Of a DNA stretch of 64,000 nucleotides, positions 44,004-52,914 are shown piece after piece. The notes below the pieces were generated by a model that searched no databases, was not told the DNA's origin, and was given only the letters and a program-made list of their open reading frames with translations. The stretch's first letter is position 1. The number at the start of each line of letters is the position of its first letter. Location of the stretch: positions 181,052 through 245,051 of the forward strand of contig NZ_BJYA01000003.1 of assembly GCF_007991275.1 (NCBI RefSeq), given 5' to 3'. A program made the position numbers and the translations under genes. This DNA is from Alkalibacillus haloalkaliphilus. GTDB taxonomy: Bacteria > Bacillota > Bacilli > Bacillales > Alkalibacillaceae.

Positions 44004-44591
44004 TTATTTTTTATTTTTATGTGATGGCAAAACACGTATACGTAAATTGTTTTCGATAAAAGTAGTTATTTTTCCTGCAAATAGAACTAACTCCGTTGAA
44101 GCTCGTACAGCGATCGACTTCCCCATCGCTTTTCCACCTACAGTTAAAGCTGCAACAACACCTGTGAAGATCACTGAGATTGTAAATTGATATGTAGAAG
44201 CTTGTCCATTTGAAATCGAAGTTGCTAATTGAATAACAACTAGTGTTGATGCTGTACCACTTATAACACCTGCGATATCTCCTATTACATCGTTACAGAA
44301 GGTAGCAAATTTATCTGCATTACGCACAATTCTAATCGAATTTTTAGCTCCGTAAACTTTTTCCGAAGCCATCGAGTGAAAAGGTGTCTCACTTGCCGCT
44401 GTTGCAGCAATTCCCATCATATCTGATAATACACCAATAAATACAATTATAAAAACAATAATCATACCTAATATCCATCCAACACCGCTTAAAATGGAAT
44501 TAGATATTATTGTAAAAATGGCCGCTAACACCAAGGTGATAACGGCTATACTAACACTAAATTTAATGGATTCTTTTATTATTTTGATCAT
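44004..44591 (-). CDS. oapA: OLE-associated membrane protein OapA
   Basis: The 195-residue membrane protein has helices at about residues 10-31, 34-57, 98-125 and 133-152 and a basic C-terminus (LRIRVLPSHKNKK). The centre carries ATAASETPFHSMASEKVYGAK and FCNDVIGDIAGVISGTAST, a pattern reminiscent of the DUF21 domain of CNNM/CorB magnesium-linked proteins. The gene begins 52 bases after the OLE RNA and is followed by dxs. This is exactly the place of oapA in Bacillus halodurans, whose product binds OLE RNA and holds it at the membrane. The identification rests on this context, the size (about 21 kDa) and the membrane plan. The complex has been linked to tolerance of cold, short alcohols and magnesium. 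Confidence 0.88.
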   Translation of the reverse strand: MIKIIKESIKFSVSIAVITLVLAAIFTIISNSILSGVGWILGMIIVFIIVFIGVLSDMMGIAATAASETPFHSMASEKVYGAKNSIRIVRNADKFATFCNDVIGDIAGVISGTASTLVVIQLATSISNGQASTYQFTISVIFTGVVAALTVGGKAMGKSIAVRASTELVLFAGKITTFIENNLRIRVLPSHKNKK

Positions 44592-44642
44592 GTTATGACC
44601 TCAGAATGTATTGTAACCTTTGTTTAATATCATATGTACGTG

Positions 44643-45246
44643 AAGAGGTGGTCATTTAAGAGGTAAAAATTGCGGCTTAGGTCCAGTAGGTTTTCCCAGG
44701 CCGTTACCGTGTGTTGCCACTACGGCGGTTCCCCTTTAAAACGACCTTAGCCTCGTCTCCGAAAGCTAGACTGGATTACCACTTAGTCCACACTATAATC
44801 CCTCTTAAATGTCGCAACGGAACAGTCTAGGAGTTTTCCTCGACAGCCTTTGACCACTCCCTAGCCTCTTTTGCAGCATCTATTTCATGCAACGTTTAAC
44901 GTGTTAATCGTTGGCCTAACGATTGAACACGTACTGAATTGCAATCCCCTAGACACCACTCAAGGCAGGCTACGCTGCAGATAGCGAATTCCTCGGTATC
45001 ATGCAGGTTCATACCCCATTTCATACCCCATTAAGTGCGATTAATGGGGCACAAGAATGGGCCTCCACGGAAGCAGGGTCAACGCCCACATGCCATTGTG
45101 GATCGCCCTCCAACCTTAACTCCCAGCATCGACCCAAGGCTGGGCGCCTCAAGCCAACACCAGAAACTTCATCGATGTGCCCTTTGGCGGATTTTTAGGC
45201 CCGCCTTCAGAAGTGGGGGGCCGACTAGCATACTGCACCACCCCTT
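44643..45246 (-). ncRNA. ole: OLE RNA (ornate large extremophilic RNA)
   Basis: A 706-base gap without a plausible gene separates ispA from oapA and is clearly richer in G and C than its neighbours. On the minus strand its ends pair: AAGGGGUGGU (45237-45246) with ACCACCUCUU (44643-44652), a 10-bp closing helix with one G-U that brackets about 604 nt. OLE RNA is about 610 nt in known hosts. Internal hairpins are plain: a 9-bp stem CCCCATTAA/TTAATGGGG (45026-45034, 45041-45049) and a 14-bp helix with one bulge (44899-44912, 44918-44932). A tandem copy of CATACCCCATT (45010-45032) is also present. The place between ispA and dxs, next to an OapA gene, is the known OLE context. The RNA is probably cut or transcribed as part of the isoprenoid operon and acts with OapA at the membrane. 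Exact ends are inferred from the helix. Confidence 0.9.
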
Positions 45247-45297
45247 GCGTAAGTTCTATTTTATCACATCAGCTTACCACTAACAATTGTAAAAAGC

Positions 45298-46173
45298 CTA
45301 GTAACTTCGTTTACCAAATAGTTCGATAATGTCCATTAGTTGGGTATTTTCGACCCTTGCTTCGCGCAGAGCCTTTTGAGCACGTTCCATATAATCGTCA
45401 CGCTTCTCTATCGCTCCATTAATTCCTAATAGTTTCGGATATGTGCCCTTGTCTAGTGATACATCACTACCGACTGGCTTACCGATTTCCTCTTCATCTC
45501 CGGTAACATCTAATATGTCATCTTGTACTTGGAAAATTAACCCTAAATAACTTGCATATTCATCTAGTGCCTCAATTTGGGGTGGAGTTGCTCCACCTAA
45601 ATATGCTCCAATTTTAACTGCGCCACGGATTAGCTCTCCTGTTTTATGTCGATGAATCCTACTAAGTTCTTCTACAGTTAAATGTTCACCTTCACCTTTT
45701 AAGTCTAAGTATTGCCCAGCAATCATTCCTTCTAAACCGCTCGCTTTACTTAATTCAGCTAAAGTGAAAACTTTCTCCTCAGCTTCTAACTTGGCAGATG
45801 AAGAAACGACTTGAAAGGCTAAAGTAAGTAATCCATCACCAACTAATATAGCTGTAGCTTCATCGTACTGTTTATGAATAGTTGGTTGGCCACGTCTAAA
45901 ATCATCATCATCCATTGCTGGTAGGTCATCGTGTATTAGTGAGTATGTATGAATTAATTCAAGTGCAATAACGACGTCAGATACACGTTCTTCATCTTCT
46001 GAAAAAGCATTATAAGCAGCCAACATTAAAATTGGTCGCAACCTTTTTCCACCAGCATTTAGCGCATATAGTACAGCTGATTTTAATTGCTCTGGTAGAT
46101 TTAATTGCTCCGCCTTGTTTTGTAGTTGTTCATTGATCGATTGTTGTTTTTGCTCAAATGACAAAATGTTCAC
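45298..46173 (-). CDS. ispA: geranylgeranyl/farnesyl diphosphate synthase IspA (YqiD)
   Basis: The 291-residue prenyltransferase condenses isopentenyl diphosphate units. The first aspartate-rich motif is LIHDDLPAMDDDDFRRGQPTIHK and the second is FQVQDDILDVTGDEEEIGKPVGSD. GGKRLRPILMLAA and MIAGQYLDLKGEG are also typical. The start is GTG (46171-46173), overlapping the xseB stop TAG by one base, with GGAGG ten bases upstream, so translation is coupled. The OLE RNA begins 51 bases after its stop. Confidence 0.96.
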   Translation of the reverse strand: MNILSFEQKQQSINEQLQNKAEQLNLPEQLKSAVLYALNAGGKRLRPILMLAAYNAFSEDEERVSDVVIALELIHTYSLIHDDLPAMDDDDFRRGQPTIHKQYDEATAILVGDGLLTLAFQVVSSSAKLEAEEKVFTLAELSKASGLEGMIAGQYLDLKGEGEHLTVEELSRIHRHKTGELIRGAVKIGAYLGGATPPQIEALDEYASYLGLIFQVQDDILDVTGDEEEIGKPVGSDVSLDKGTYPKLLGINGAIEKRDDYMERAQKALREARVENTQLMDIIELFGKRSY

Positions 46174-46403
46174 TACGACTCTTCCTCCACTGTATATGGC
46201 TCAGACTCACCGTTTTCGTTTAAAATCTCCGTCATTTCATTCTCAACGTTCTTCAATTTTTCATGACATACTTTAGATAGCTGCATACCTTCTTTATAAT
46301 ACTGAATAGCTTGTTCTAACGGGACGTCGCCTTGTTCTAATTGTTCTACAATCTTCTCTAATTTCTCCATCGCTTGTTCAAAAGTTAAGTTATTATTCTC
46401 CAT
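46173..46403 (-). CDS. xseB: exodeoxyribonuclease VII small subunit
   Basis: The 76-residue protein is the small subunit of exonuclease VII, which degrades single-stranded DNA. Its helical pattern is [20 protein letters not shown], then [26 protein letters not shown], with an acidic tail. The ATG at 46401-46403 lies nine bases after GGG and gives the usual N-terminus. Earlier in-frame starts lie inside xseA without ribosome sites. It overlaps the end of xseA by 11 bases. Confidence 0.94.
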   Translation of the reverse strand: MENNNLTFEQAMEKLEKIVEQLEQGDVPLEQAIQYYKEGMQLSKVCHEKLKNVENEMTEILNENGESEPYTVEEES

Positions 46404-47751
46404 CTCGATCATCCCTTTCTTCAACACGTTGGACTTGACTTACAACTTGACCATCTGTAAATGACACCTTCAACAATCCACCAGTTTCAACTGACTTAGT
46501 TGATTTAACAATATCATCATTTTCATTATAAGCAATCGAATAACCCCTCTTCATCGTTTCAAGCGGGCTTAAAATGGATAACTTTTCTATTTGTGTGTTA
46601 AATTCATGTTGCTTTTGTTTATGATTACTAGCCATAACTTGGTTCAACTTCTCCGTTACATAATTCGTTTGATTTCGCTTCTCTTTAAGTAAGTTCGAAG
46701 GTGAGTGGGCAACTAACTGATCATAAGAAGAGTTTAAGTTTTGTTTCTTCATGTGTACTGCTTGTTTGATGTTTTTATTTAATTGTAGCACAACACGGTC
46801 TAGATCTTGTTCTTTCTGTCTCGTTAAGTGGACTGGGTACTTAAAAGCATAAGCATTCCTTAAAGAGTTTAAACGCTCATTTAAAGTATTTACCTTCTGT
46901 TTCATTTGTTGCTGCAGGCGATGAGAAGTGACTTCTACTTGCTTATGTAGTTCATCTAATGAAGGAACAGCTAGCTCTGCTGCAGCAGTCGGAGTAGGTG
47001 CACGTAAATCAGCAACTAAATCACTTATTGTAAAATCTGTTTCATGTCCTACAGCTGATATAACAGGAATTGTAGACTGGCTAATAGCTCGGGCAACAAC
47101 TTCTTCATTAAACGCCCAAAGCTCTTCAATTGAGCCACCACCACGCCCTACTATTAATGTGTCAAAATCACCTATGTTGTTCGCCTCGTTAATTCCATCT
47201 GCGATTGATTTTGATGCGAATTCACCTTGAACAGAAACAGGGATGACAACGCGTTTCGTGTGGGGATAACGACGTGCTAATGTTGTAATTATATCGCGTA
47301 CAGCTGCGCCTGTTGGTGAAGTTACAATTCCGATTTTTTCAGGGAATTTTGGAATTGGCTTTTTAAATTCCTCATTAAAAAGCCCTTCACTGTTCAACTT
47401 CTTTTTTAACTGTTCATATGCCAAGTGTAAAGAACCTAAACCGTCAGGCTCCATACTACTTACATATATTTGGTATTGGCCACTTCGCTCGTATACACTG
47501 ATATCACCATGGACTAGCACTTTCATGCCGTTTTCAGGTTTAAATTTCAGTGAGCGATTGGAAGAAGCAAACATAACAGCTGAAACTCGGGCATTTTCAT
47601 CTTTAATCGTAAAGTACATATGCCCCCTAGAATGGTGATTGAAATTTGATATTTCACCTTGTAACCAAACATTTTTTAAGTGTCGGTCGACATCAAATTT
47701 CTTCTTAATATACTTCGTTAATGCGGTAACGGTTAAGTATTGTTGCTTCAT
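46393..47751 (-). CDS. xseA: exodeoxyribonuclease VII large subunit
   Basis: The 452-residue catalytic subunit has an OB-fold ([36 protein letters not shown]) followed by the nuclease domain with [40 protein letters not shown] and [30 protein letters not shown] long helical region (about 275-385) binds XseB. The length is standard. It overlaps xseB and lies between folD and xseB, the usual bacillar order. The ribosome site AAAGGAG is good. Confidence 0.97.
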   Translation of the reverse strand: MKQQYLTVTALTKYIKKKFDVDRHLKNVWLQGEISNFNHHSRGHMYFTIKDENARVSAVMFASSNRSLKFKPENGMKVLVHGDISVYERSGQYQIYVSSMEPDGLGSLHLAYEQLKKKLNSEGLFNEEFKKPIPKFPEKIGIVTSPTGAAVRDIITTLARRYPHTKRVVIPVSVQGEFASKSIADGINEANNIGDFDTLIVGRGGGSIEELWAFNEEVVARAISQSTIPVISAVGHETDFTISDLVADLRAPTPTAAAELAVPSLDELHKQVEVTSHRLQQQMKQKVNTLNERLNSLRNAYAFKYPVHLTRQKEQDLDRVVLQLNKNIKQAVHMKKQNLNSSYDQLVAHSPSNLLKEKRNQTNYVTEKLNQVMASNHKQKQHEFNTQIEKLSILSPLETMKRGYSIAYNENDDIVKSTKSVETGGLLKVSFTDGQVVSQVQRVEERDDRDGE

Positions 47752-47765
47752 ACTGAAGGTCTCCT

Positions 47766-48614
47766 TTAACTTAAACGTTTTGCTGCTTGGATCGTATTAC
47801 TTAATAGCATTGTAATCGTCATAGGTCCTACCCCTTTTGGTACGGGAGTAATAAAACTGACATGACCAATCATTTCATCAAACGCTACATCACCGACTAC
47901 TTTACCAGTTTCTAAAAACGTATTACCGACGTCTACAACGACAGCGCCTTTTTTCACGTCTTTCTTTTTAATTAGTTCTGCTTTACCAACAGCTACAATT
48001 AATATGTCAGCTTGCTTTGTATATTCATTTAAGTTATCTGTCTTTGAGTGACAATAAGTGACTGTAGCATCTTCATTTAGTAACATTTGTCCGATTGGTT
48101 TTCCGACTATGTTACTTCTACCAACTACAACGACATGTTTTTTTGCTACTGGTACTTGATAATAATGTAAAAGCTTCATAATGCCATACGGTGTGCAAGG
48201 ATAAAAAGCTTCCTGTCCAATTGAAAGTCTACCTACATTAATTGGGTGAAAGCCATCTACGTCTTTTTCCGGTGATACAGCATCTAAAACACGCTTTTCA
48301 TTAATATGATCAGGTAAGGGTAACTGAATGAGTGTTCCATGAGTTGAAGAATCCTCATTTAAGGTTTCGATATGGTTAAGTAGTTGTTGTTCTGAAGTGT
48401 TCACGGGAAGTTCGATGACATCAGATGTTATTCCAATTTTTTCTGCTGCTTTTTTCTTTATTCTAACATAAGTCTTAGACGCTGGATTATCCCCAATTAT
48501 AATGACTGTTAATTTAGGGATTACACCTTGTTCTTTCAAACTTCTAATATCTTCGGTTAAGTTTGACCTTATATAATCAGCGACTGTGTTTCCATACATA
48601 ATCGTCGTGCTCAT
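47766..48614 (-). CDS. folD: methylenetetrahydrofolate dehydrogenase/cyclohydrolase
   Basis: The 282-residue bifunctional enzyme interconverts methylene-, methenyl- and formyl-tetrahydrofolate. The catalytic lysine is in SKTYVRIKKKAAEKIGI. Other marks are LIQLPLPDHINEKRVLDAVSPEKDVDGFHPIN, PCTPYGIMKLL, VVVGRSNIVGKPIGQMLL (NADP fold) and TPVPKGVGPMTITMLLSNT. The SD AAGGTG is present. It precedes xseA by 14 bases. Confidence 0.97.
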   Translation of the reverse strand: MSTTIMYGNTVADYIRSNLTEDIRSLKEQGVIPKLTVIIIGDNPASKTYVRIKKKAAEKIGITSDVIELPVNTSEQQLLNHIETLNEDSSTHGTLIQLPLPDHINEKRVLDAVSPEKDVDGFHPINVGRLSIGQEAFYPCTPYGIMKLLHYYQVPVAKKHVVVVGRSNIVGKPIGQMLLNEDATVTYCHSKTDNLNEYTKQADILIVAVGKAELIKKKDVKKGAVVVDVGNTFLETGKVVGDVAFDEMIGHVSFITPVPKGVGPMTITMLLSNTIQAAKRLS

Positions 48615-48625
48615 TGTTTCACCTT

Positions 48626-49006
48626 CTAACTGCTCATAATCTTAGATAAGACACCATTAATGAACTTTCCTGATTGCTCATCATGAAAGCGTTTGGCCAA
48701 TTCAACCGCTTCATTGACCGCTACTTTATCTGGTGTATCATCTACATAACGCATTTCATACGCAGCAATCCTTAATAACGTTTTTTCAACAGCACCAATT
48801 CGATTGATACTCCAATGTTCAAGGTTTTGTTCGATTAATGTATCTAATTCTTCTTTATACTCCATTACCCCTTTAATAATTTGGGTACTGAAAATACTTA
48901 AATCTTCGTCTAACACTCTAAATAGATCTTCATGTTTTGCATCTTTGTTAATATCTATTTGAAATAAAACTTGAAATGCTTTTTCACGGCTATGTTTCCT
49001 GCTCAT
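48626..49006 (-). CDS. nusB: transcription antitermination factor NusB
   Basis: The 126-residue all-helical protein binds boxA RNA with NusE in rRNA antitermination. Its start SRKHSREKAFQVLFQIDI and the end LRIAAYEMRYVDDTPDKVAVNEAVELAKRFHDEQSGKFINGVLSKI are characteristic. The ribosome site is AGAAGGAG. Upstream is a terminator after yqhY, so nusB-folD-xseA and the genes behind it may start from a promoter in 49007-49100. Confidence 0.96.
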   Translation of the reverse strand: MSRKHSREKAFQVLFQIDINKDAKHEDLFRVLDEDLSIFSTQIIKGVMEYKEELDTLIEQNLEHWSINRIGAVEKTLLRIAAYEMRYVDDTPDKVAVNEAVELAKRFHDEQSGKFINGVLSKIMSS

Positions 49007-49100
49007 TGAACCTTTCTCCTTCTATATTAAATTCCGGCAATTACTACTAAGTAAGTTTACCATGAAAAAAGAAATAAATAAAAATATAATGTTAAAACTA

Positions 49101-49140
49101 AAAAAATCTAACTCGCGCTACTATGTAGACACGAGTTAGA
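49101..49140 (-). terminator. terminator after yqhY
   Basis: A 9-bp stem TCTAACTCG/CGAGTTAGA (49107-49115, 49132-49140) with a longer loop. Seven T residues follow on the minus strand. Confidence 0.85.
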
Positions 49141-49149
49141 CTTTTCTGT

Positions 49150-49548
49150 TTATTTTTCTGGCTTTGATTCTTCTTGTTTTTCTTCGATTTGAACACCGAC
49201 AACATGTACATTGATTTCAATAATTTCTAATGCGGTCATATTCTTTAATGTTGTGCGAATGTTGTCTTGAATCTTTTCACAAACTTTCGGAATAGATACA
49301 CCATAATCTAATACTGTGTAAACATCGATCTCTATTCCTTCTTCTGTAAGTTCGACTTTAACACCTTTACCGTGCTTTTTCTTACCAAGACGTTCAGTAA
49401 CATTTGAAGCAATGTTACCTCTCATGTTAGCAACGCCACTCACTTCATTTGCCGCAATTCCTGCAATCACTTCAATAACTTCAGGTGCAATTTCAACACG
49501 ACCAAGTGAATTGTCTTCGCTAACATTTAGTAATTGGTTCTCATCCAT
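49150..49548 (-). CDS. yqhY: Asp23/Gls24-family protein YqhY
   Basis: The 132-residue product has the Asp23/Gls24 (DUF322) pattern: GRVEIAPEVIEVIAGIAANEVSGVANMRG, then the lysine-rich KKHGKGVKVELTEEGIEIDVYTVLDYGVSIPKV and IQDNIRTTLKNMTALEIIEINVHVVGVQI. The gene follows accC by two bases, as in B. subtilis, where YqhY has been tied to control of acetyl-CoA carboxylase activity and lipid balance. The ATG at 49546-49548 follows GAGGTGA. The acidic tail EEKQEESKPEK is unordered. Confidence 0.94.
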   Translation of the reverse strand: MDENQLLNVSEDNSLGRVEIAPEVIEVIAGIAANEVSGVANMRGNIASNVTERLGKKKHGKGVKVELTEEGIEIDVYTVLDYGVSIPKVCEKIQDNIRTTLKNMTALEIIEINVHVVGVQIEEKQEESKPEK

Positions 49549-49559
49549 GTTCGTCACCT

Positions 49560-50918
49560 CTAATTGTCATCTTCCATTACTTTATGATCATCTAAAAACT
49601 TTGTATTAAAGTCACCATCAATAAAGACTTGATGGTTCATCATACGTTTATGGAATGGAATTGTTGAATGAATGCCTTCAATTACGAACTCATCTAAAGC
49701 TCGATTCATTCGCTCTATCGCTTCTTCTCGAGTTCTTCCATGTGTAATTAACTTAGCAATCATAGAGTCATAATAAGGCGGTATATTCCATCCAGTATAG
49801 GCTGCAGAATCTACTCTAACACCAAAACCACCTGGTGGCAAATACATTTCAACCTTACCTGCTGAAGGCATGAAGTTCTTGTATGGATCTTCAGCATTGA
49901 TTCGACACTCGATCGACCAACCTTCAAATTTAATATCCTCTTGATAAAAAGTTAAAGCTTTGCCGTTAGCTACATTAAGCTGTTCTTTAATTAAGTCTAC
50001 ACCTGTTACCATTTCAGTTACGGGGTGCTCTACTTGGATTCGAGTATTCATTTCCATAAAATAAAAGCGAGATTCTTTTTTATCAAATATAAATTCAATA
50101 GTACCAGCACCGACATAGTCTACAGCTTGTGCAGCTCGAACAGCGGCATCACCCATTTCTTGACGCAACTCTTCATCAACCGCTGGTGAAGGAGTTTCTT
50201 CAATTAACTTTTGCAGGCGACGTTGTACAGAACAATCTCTTTCTCCTAGATGTACTGTGTTACCGTGTTTGTCAGCTAAGATTTGGATTTCTACGTGCCT
50301 AAAGTCTTCAATATACTTTTCTAAGTATACGCCAGGGTTACCGAAAGCTGTTTCTGCTTCATTTTGGGTTAAACGGATACCTTGAACAAGTTCTTCTTCA
50401 TCTTGAGCTACACGGATCCCTTTACCACCACCGCCAGCAGTCGCTTTAATAATTACTGGGTAACCAATGCTTTGGGCAGTTTTTTTACCTTCTTCTATGT
50501 TTTCTATAATCCCTTCAGAACCAGGGACGATCGGTACACCCGCTTCTTTCATTGTTTCACGCGCCACGTCTTTCGTTCCCATTCTTGAAATTGAATCAGC
50601 ACTTGGGCCAATGAATGTAACATTACATTCTTCACACATTTCAGCGAAGTCAGCATTCTCTGATAAGAAACCATAGCCTGGGTGAATGGCATCACAATTT
50701 GTTAACTTTGCAACGCTCATAATATTTGTTTTATTTAAGTAACTATCTTTACTCAAAGTCGGCCCTACACAATAGGCTTCATCTGCTATTTGAACATGAA
50801 GAGATTCACGGTCAGGCTCAGAGTAAATGGCTACCGTTTCAATTCCTAACTCTTTACACGCACGTATTACACGTACTGCAATTTCTCCTCTGTTAGCAAC
50901 TAATACTTTTTGTATCAC
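49560..50918 (-). CDS. accC: acetyl-CoA carboxylase, biotin carboxylase subunit
   Basis: The 452-residue ATP-grasp enzyme carboxylates biotin on AccB. The start is IQKVLVANRGEIAVRVIRACKELGIETVA. ATP-grasp marks are VIIKATAGGGGKGIRVA, RHVEIQILADKHGNTVHLGERDCSVQRR, FYFMEMNTRIQVEHPVTEMVTG and SIECRINAEDP. The GTG at 50916-50918 is chosen because it gives the standard N-terminus and is eight bases after GGAGG. A TTG two codons earlier is less likely. It lies in the accB-accC-yqhY operon. Confidence 0.97.
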   Translation of the reverse strand: MIQKVLVANRGEIAVRVIRACKELGIETVAIYSEPDRESLHVQIADEAYCVGPTLSKDSYLNKTNIMSVAKLTNCDAIHPGYGFLSENADFAEMCEECNVTFIGPSADSISRMGTKDVARETMKEAGVPIVPGSEGIIENIEEGKKTAQSIGYPVIIKATAGGGGKGIRVAQDEEELVQGIRLTQNEAETAFGNPGVYLEKYIEDFRHVEIQILADKHGNTVHLGERDCSVQRRLQKLIEETPSPAVDEELRQEMGDAAVRAAQAVDYVGAGTIEFIFDKKESRFYFMEMNTRIQVEHPVTEMVTGVDLIKEQLNVANGKALTFYQEDIKFEGWSIECRINAEDPYKNFMPSAGKVEMYLPPGGFGVRVDSAAYTGWNIPPYYDSMIAKLITHGRTREEAIERMNRALDEFVIEGIHSTIPFHKRMMNHQVFIDGDFNTKFLDDHKVMEDDN

Positions 50919-50931
50919 GGACAATCCCTCC

Positions 50932-51435
50932 TTACTTCTTCTTCACACGGAATAATGGTTGTCCGTACTCGACTAATTCACCATTGTCTACAAGTATTTC
51001 AACAATCTCACCTTTCGTTTCAGCTTCAATCTCATTAAAGAGTTTCATCGCTTCAACGATACAAACGACGGTACTTGCATCAACGTTGTCTCCAACTTGT
51101 ACGTACGGATCATCTTCTGGTGATGGTGATTCATAAAACGTCCCAACCATTGGTGATACAATTTCATGATCGAAATCTACTGTACTTGCAGGTGCTTCCT
51201 CTTTTGGTTCTTCCTTTGGTTGTGCTTCTTGTTTCGGTTCTGCTGTTTTTGTTTCAACTTGTGGTTCTGGTTTAGTATCTACAGCAGGTGCAACTTGTGG
51301 TGCTGCTACTTGAACAACTTCTCCATTTTCTTTTTTCATGGATACTTTTGTCCCGTTAGCTTCATAAGAAAAATCGGAAATGGATGATTCATCTACTAAT
51401 TTAATAAGTTCACGGATTTCTTGTACTTTTAACAT
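50932..51435 (-). CDS. accB: acetyl-CoA carboxylase, biotin carboxyl carrier protein
   Basis: The 167-residue carrier has an N-terminal helical segment ([19 protein letters not shown]), a long linker of Glu/Pro/Ala/Lys (about residues 45-95), and the C-terminal biotinyl domain, where biotin is put on the lysine of [15 protein letters not shown]. The ATG at 51433-51435 gives the normal start. The ribosome site AAGGAG is nine to ten bases upstream. The leader carries a FapR-like operator just downstream of a sigma-A promoter. Confidence 0.96.
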   Translation of the reverse strand: MLKVQEIRELIKLVDESSISDFSYEANGTKVSMKKENGEVVQVAAPQVAPAVDTKPEPQVETKTAEPKQEAQPKEEPKEEAPASTVDFDHEIVSPMVGTFYESPSPEDDPYVQVGDNVDASTVVCIVEAMKLFNEIEAETKGEIVEILVDNGELVEYGQPLFRVKKK

Positions 51436-51457
51436 TTTGATTAGCACTCCTTTTAAA

Positions 51458-51519
51458 ATTAATAACAGGTACTAATAATTCCTATTAATATTGTACGATA
51501 AATGAATAGTAATATTCAA
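51458..51519 (-). promoter_or_regulatory. accB promoter with FapR-like operator
   Basis: On the minus strand, TTGAAT (51514-51519) and TACAAT (51490-51495) with an 18-base spacer form a sigma-A promoter. Fourteen bases after the -10 is ATTAGTACCTGTTATTAAT (51458-51476), which differs at two of 19 positions from the FapR consensus as I remember it. A repressor there would sit at about +7 to +25 and could couple carboxylase expression to malonyl-CoA level. Confidence 0.72.
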
Positions 51520-51614
51520 CTTAATATTTAAAGATCTATTCATTTTCCTGAGTCAATTCTTTAGCTCATTCTTTGTTCTTAGCTTACCAATAATTGAGAA
51601 AAAGTAAAGAATAA

Positions 51615-51653
51615 CTATTAAAGCCTCCATACCTTAAAGGTTATGGAGGCCTT
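51615..51653 (-). terminator. terminator of the spoIIIA operon
   Basis: A stem of about 14 bp with one bulged base (51621-51633 with 51639-51653). A short T-containing tail follows on the minus strand, just after the spoIIIAH stop. Confidence 0.75.
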
Positions 51654-51655
51654 GA

Positions 51656-52285
51656 TTACGCTTCATCTTCTTGAATTCTTACAATCACTTCATAATCACC
51701 GAACTCATCACGTGCCATTTGCATAAGGTGATTCGCATCCGTTGGTGATAAATCAGTTGTAATTACTGTAATGTTTACAACATCTTCATCGTGGCGGACA
51801 AGTACGTCACGGAACTCCTTTTCTTGTTGGATCATCTGCTCAAGAATCGACTCTTTTTGAGCGACTGTTTGTAAAGCATACATTTCTTCCATCGCTTCAT
51901 TTTTCTCTTCAGTACTAGCAGCAGCAGAAGCTACAATAGAAGATAGTTGCTCTCTCAATTCACTTCTTGCATCTTCAGTCTCCAAGCGGATTGTTGTAAA
52001 TAACTCGTCCGCTGATAACTCGTCCATAGATAAGTCAACGCCAAGGCCTGATGTTTCTCCTGCCTCATCACCTTCAGTACCTTCTTCTGGTTCAGTTGCA
52101 TCATCACCTGTTGCACCTTCACCTTCACCGTCATCACCATCTAAGTTTTCCTCTGTTTGCTCTTCATCTTGATCAGGTATTAGCGCCACCTGCTCACCAC
52201 CTGGAGACATCATATAATACACACTCAATACAATTAATAAACTTAACATTGTAATTAACCAAACTGTTTGTTTTCTTAAAACCAT
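51656..52285 (-). CDS. spoIIIAH: SpoIIIAH, mother-cell channel ring protein
   Basis: The 209-residue protein has a membrane anchor (about residues 8-26), a strongly acidic linker (about 35-75, GDDGEGEGATGDDATEPEEG) and a C-terminal ring-building domain (about 85-209). In engulfed cells it pairs with forespore SpoIIQ to make the feeding-tube channel. The C-terminal KEFRDVLVRHDEDVVNITVITTDLSPTDANHLMQMARDEFG is the YscJ/FliF-like fold. The ATG at 52283-52285 with AGGAGG is preferred over an upstream ATG. The length is close to the B. subtilis protein (218). Confidence 0.95.
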   Translation of the reverse strand: MVLRKQTVWLITMLSLLIVLSVYYMMSPGGEQVALIPDQDEEQTEENLDGDDGEGEGATGDDATEPEEGTEGDEAGETSGLGVDLSMDELSADELFTTIRLETEDARSELREQLSSIVASAAASTEEKNEAMEEMYALQTVAQKESILEQMIQQEKEFRDVLVRHDEDVVNITVITTDLSPTDANHLMQMARDEFGDYEVIVRIQEDEA

Positions 52286-52286
52286 A

Positions 52287-52910
52287 TTATTCCTCCTCAC
52301 CTTTTGGCATCACAGCTATGCGATGTGTTGATACATCTAATAATCTTGATACTGAGTCAATTACCATTTGCTTAACCTGAATTTGATCGACCCCCTCCGC
52401 AACTATTAATACTCCTCGAATAGCAGGACTTTCCGTTTGTATTAATAACGGTTGTTCACTGTTGTTGTCTCGAAATAGAACGGTTTGCTCTTCGATTGTT
52501 TCATCCTCTACTTGTCTTGTACCTCCACTTTGATCGGTTTCATCGGTCATTTGGTAACCTGTGATTGTGTTCTTTTCATAGACATGTAGAGCAGATGAGT
52601 CAAGCTGTAAAGTAACTTCTACGTTCGAAACGCCATAGATCGCTTCAAGCGCTCTAGCTAATTCATCTTGCATCGCCTCTTGTAAGCTAGAAATATCGTG
52701 TTCCCCTGCTGAGGCATTATCACTTTCTCCATTTCCTAAAAACACTTCTTGCTCTTCGTCAAACGAAGGTTCCTGCTCATCAGTTTGTCCAGTAAAAATA
52801 TTAGAAACAATTAGGAACATCAGACCAACTAACCCTATGACTAAAATATAAGAACGTTTAGTAGGCCGGTCTGTGTCATCTTTTAATCGAAATAAAGACT
52901 TTAAATTCAT
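52287..52910 (-). CDS. spoIIIAG: SpoIIIAG
   Basis: The 207-residue protein has one membrane helix (about residues 23-40) and an extracytoplasmic domain that forms a large ring in the SpoIIIA-SpoIIQ secretion complex. The ring domain includes QDELARALEAIYGVSNVEVTLQLDSS, then a threonine/glutamate-rich loop (about 110-140) and SPAIRGVLIVAEGVDQIQVKQMVIDSVSRLLDVSTHRIAVMPKG. It starts four bases after the spoIIIAF stop with AAGGAGAG as ribosome site. Confidence 0.95.
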   Translation of the reverse strand: MNLKSLFRLKDDTDRPTKRSYILVIGLVGLMFLIVSNIFTGQTDEQEPSFDEEQEVFLGNGESDNASAGEHDISSLQEAMQDELARALEAIYGVSNVEVTLQLDSSALHVYEKNTITGYQMTDETDQSGGTRQVEDETIEEQTVLFRDNNSEQPLLIQTESPAIRGVLIVAEGVDQIQVKQMVIDSVSRLLDVSTHRIAVMPKGEEE

Positions 52911-52914
52911 CTGG

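Noticed and set aside
45001..45283. Plus-strand open frames inside the OLE region
   Set aside because: They lack ribosome sites, have odd composition (Cys/Pro/Ser/His-rich) and run against a structured RNA on the opposite strand.
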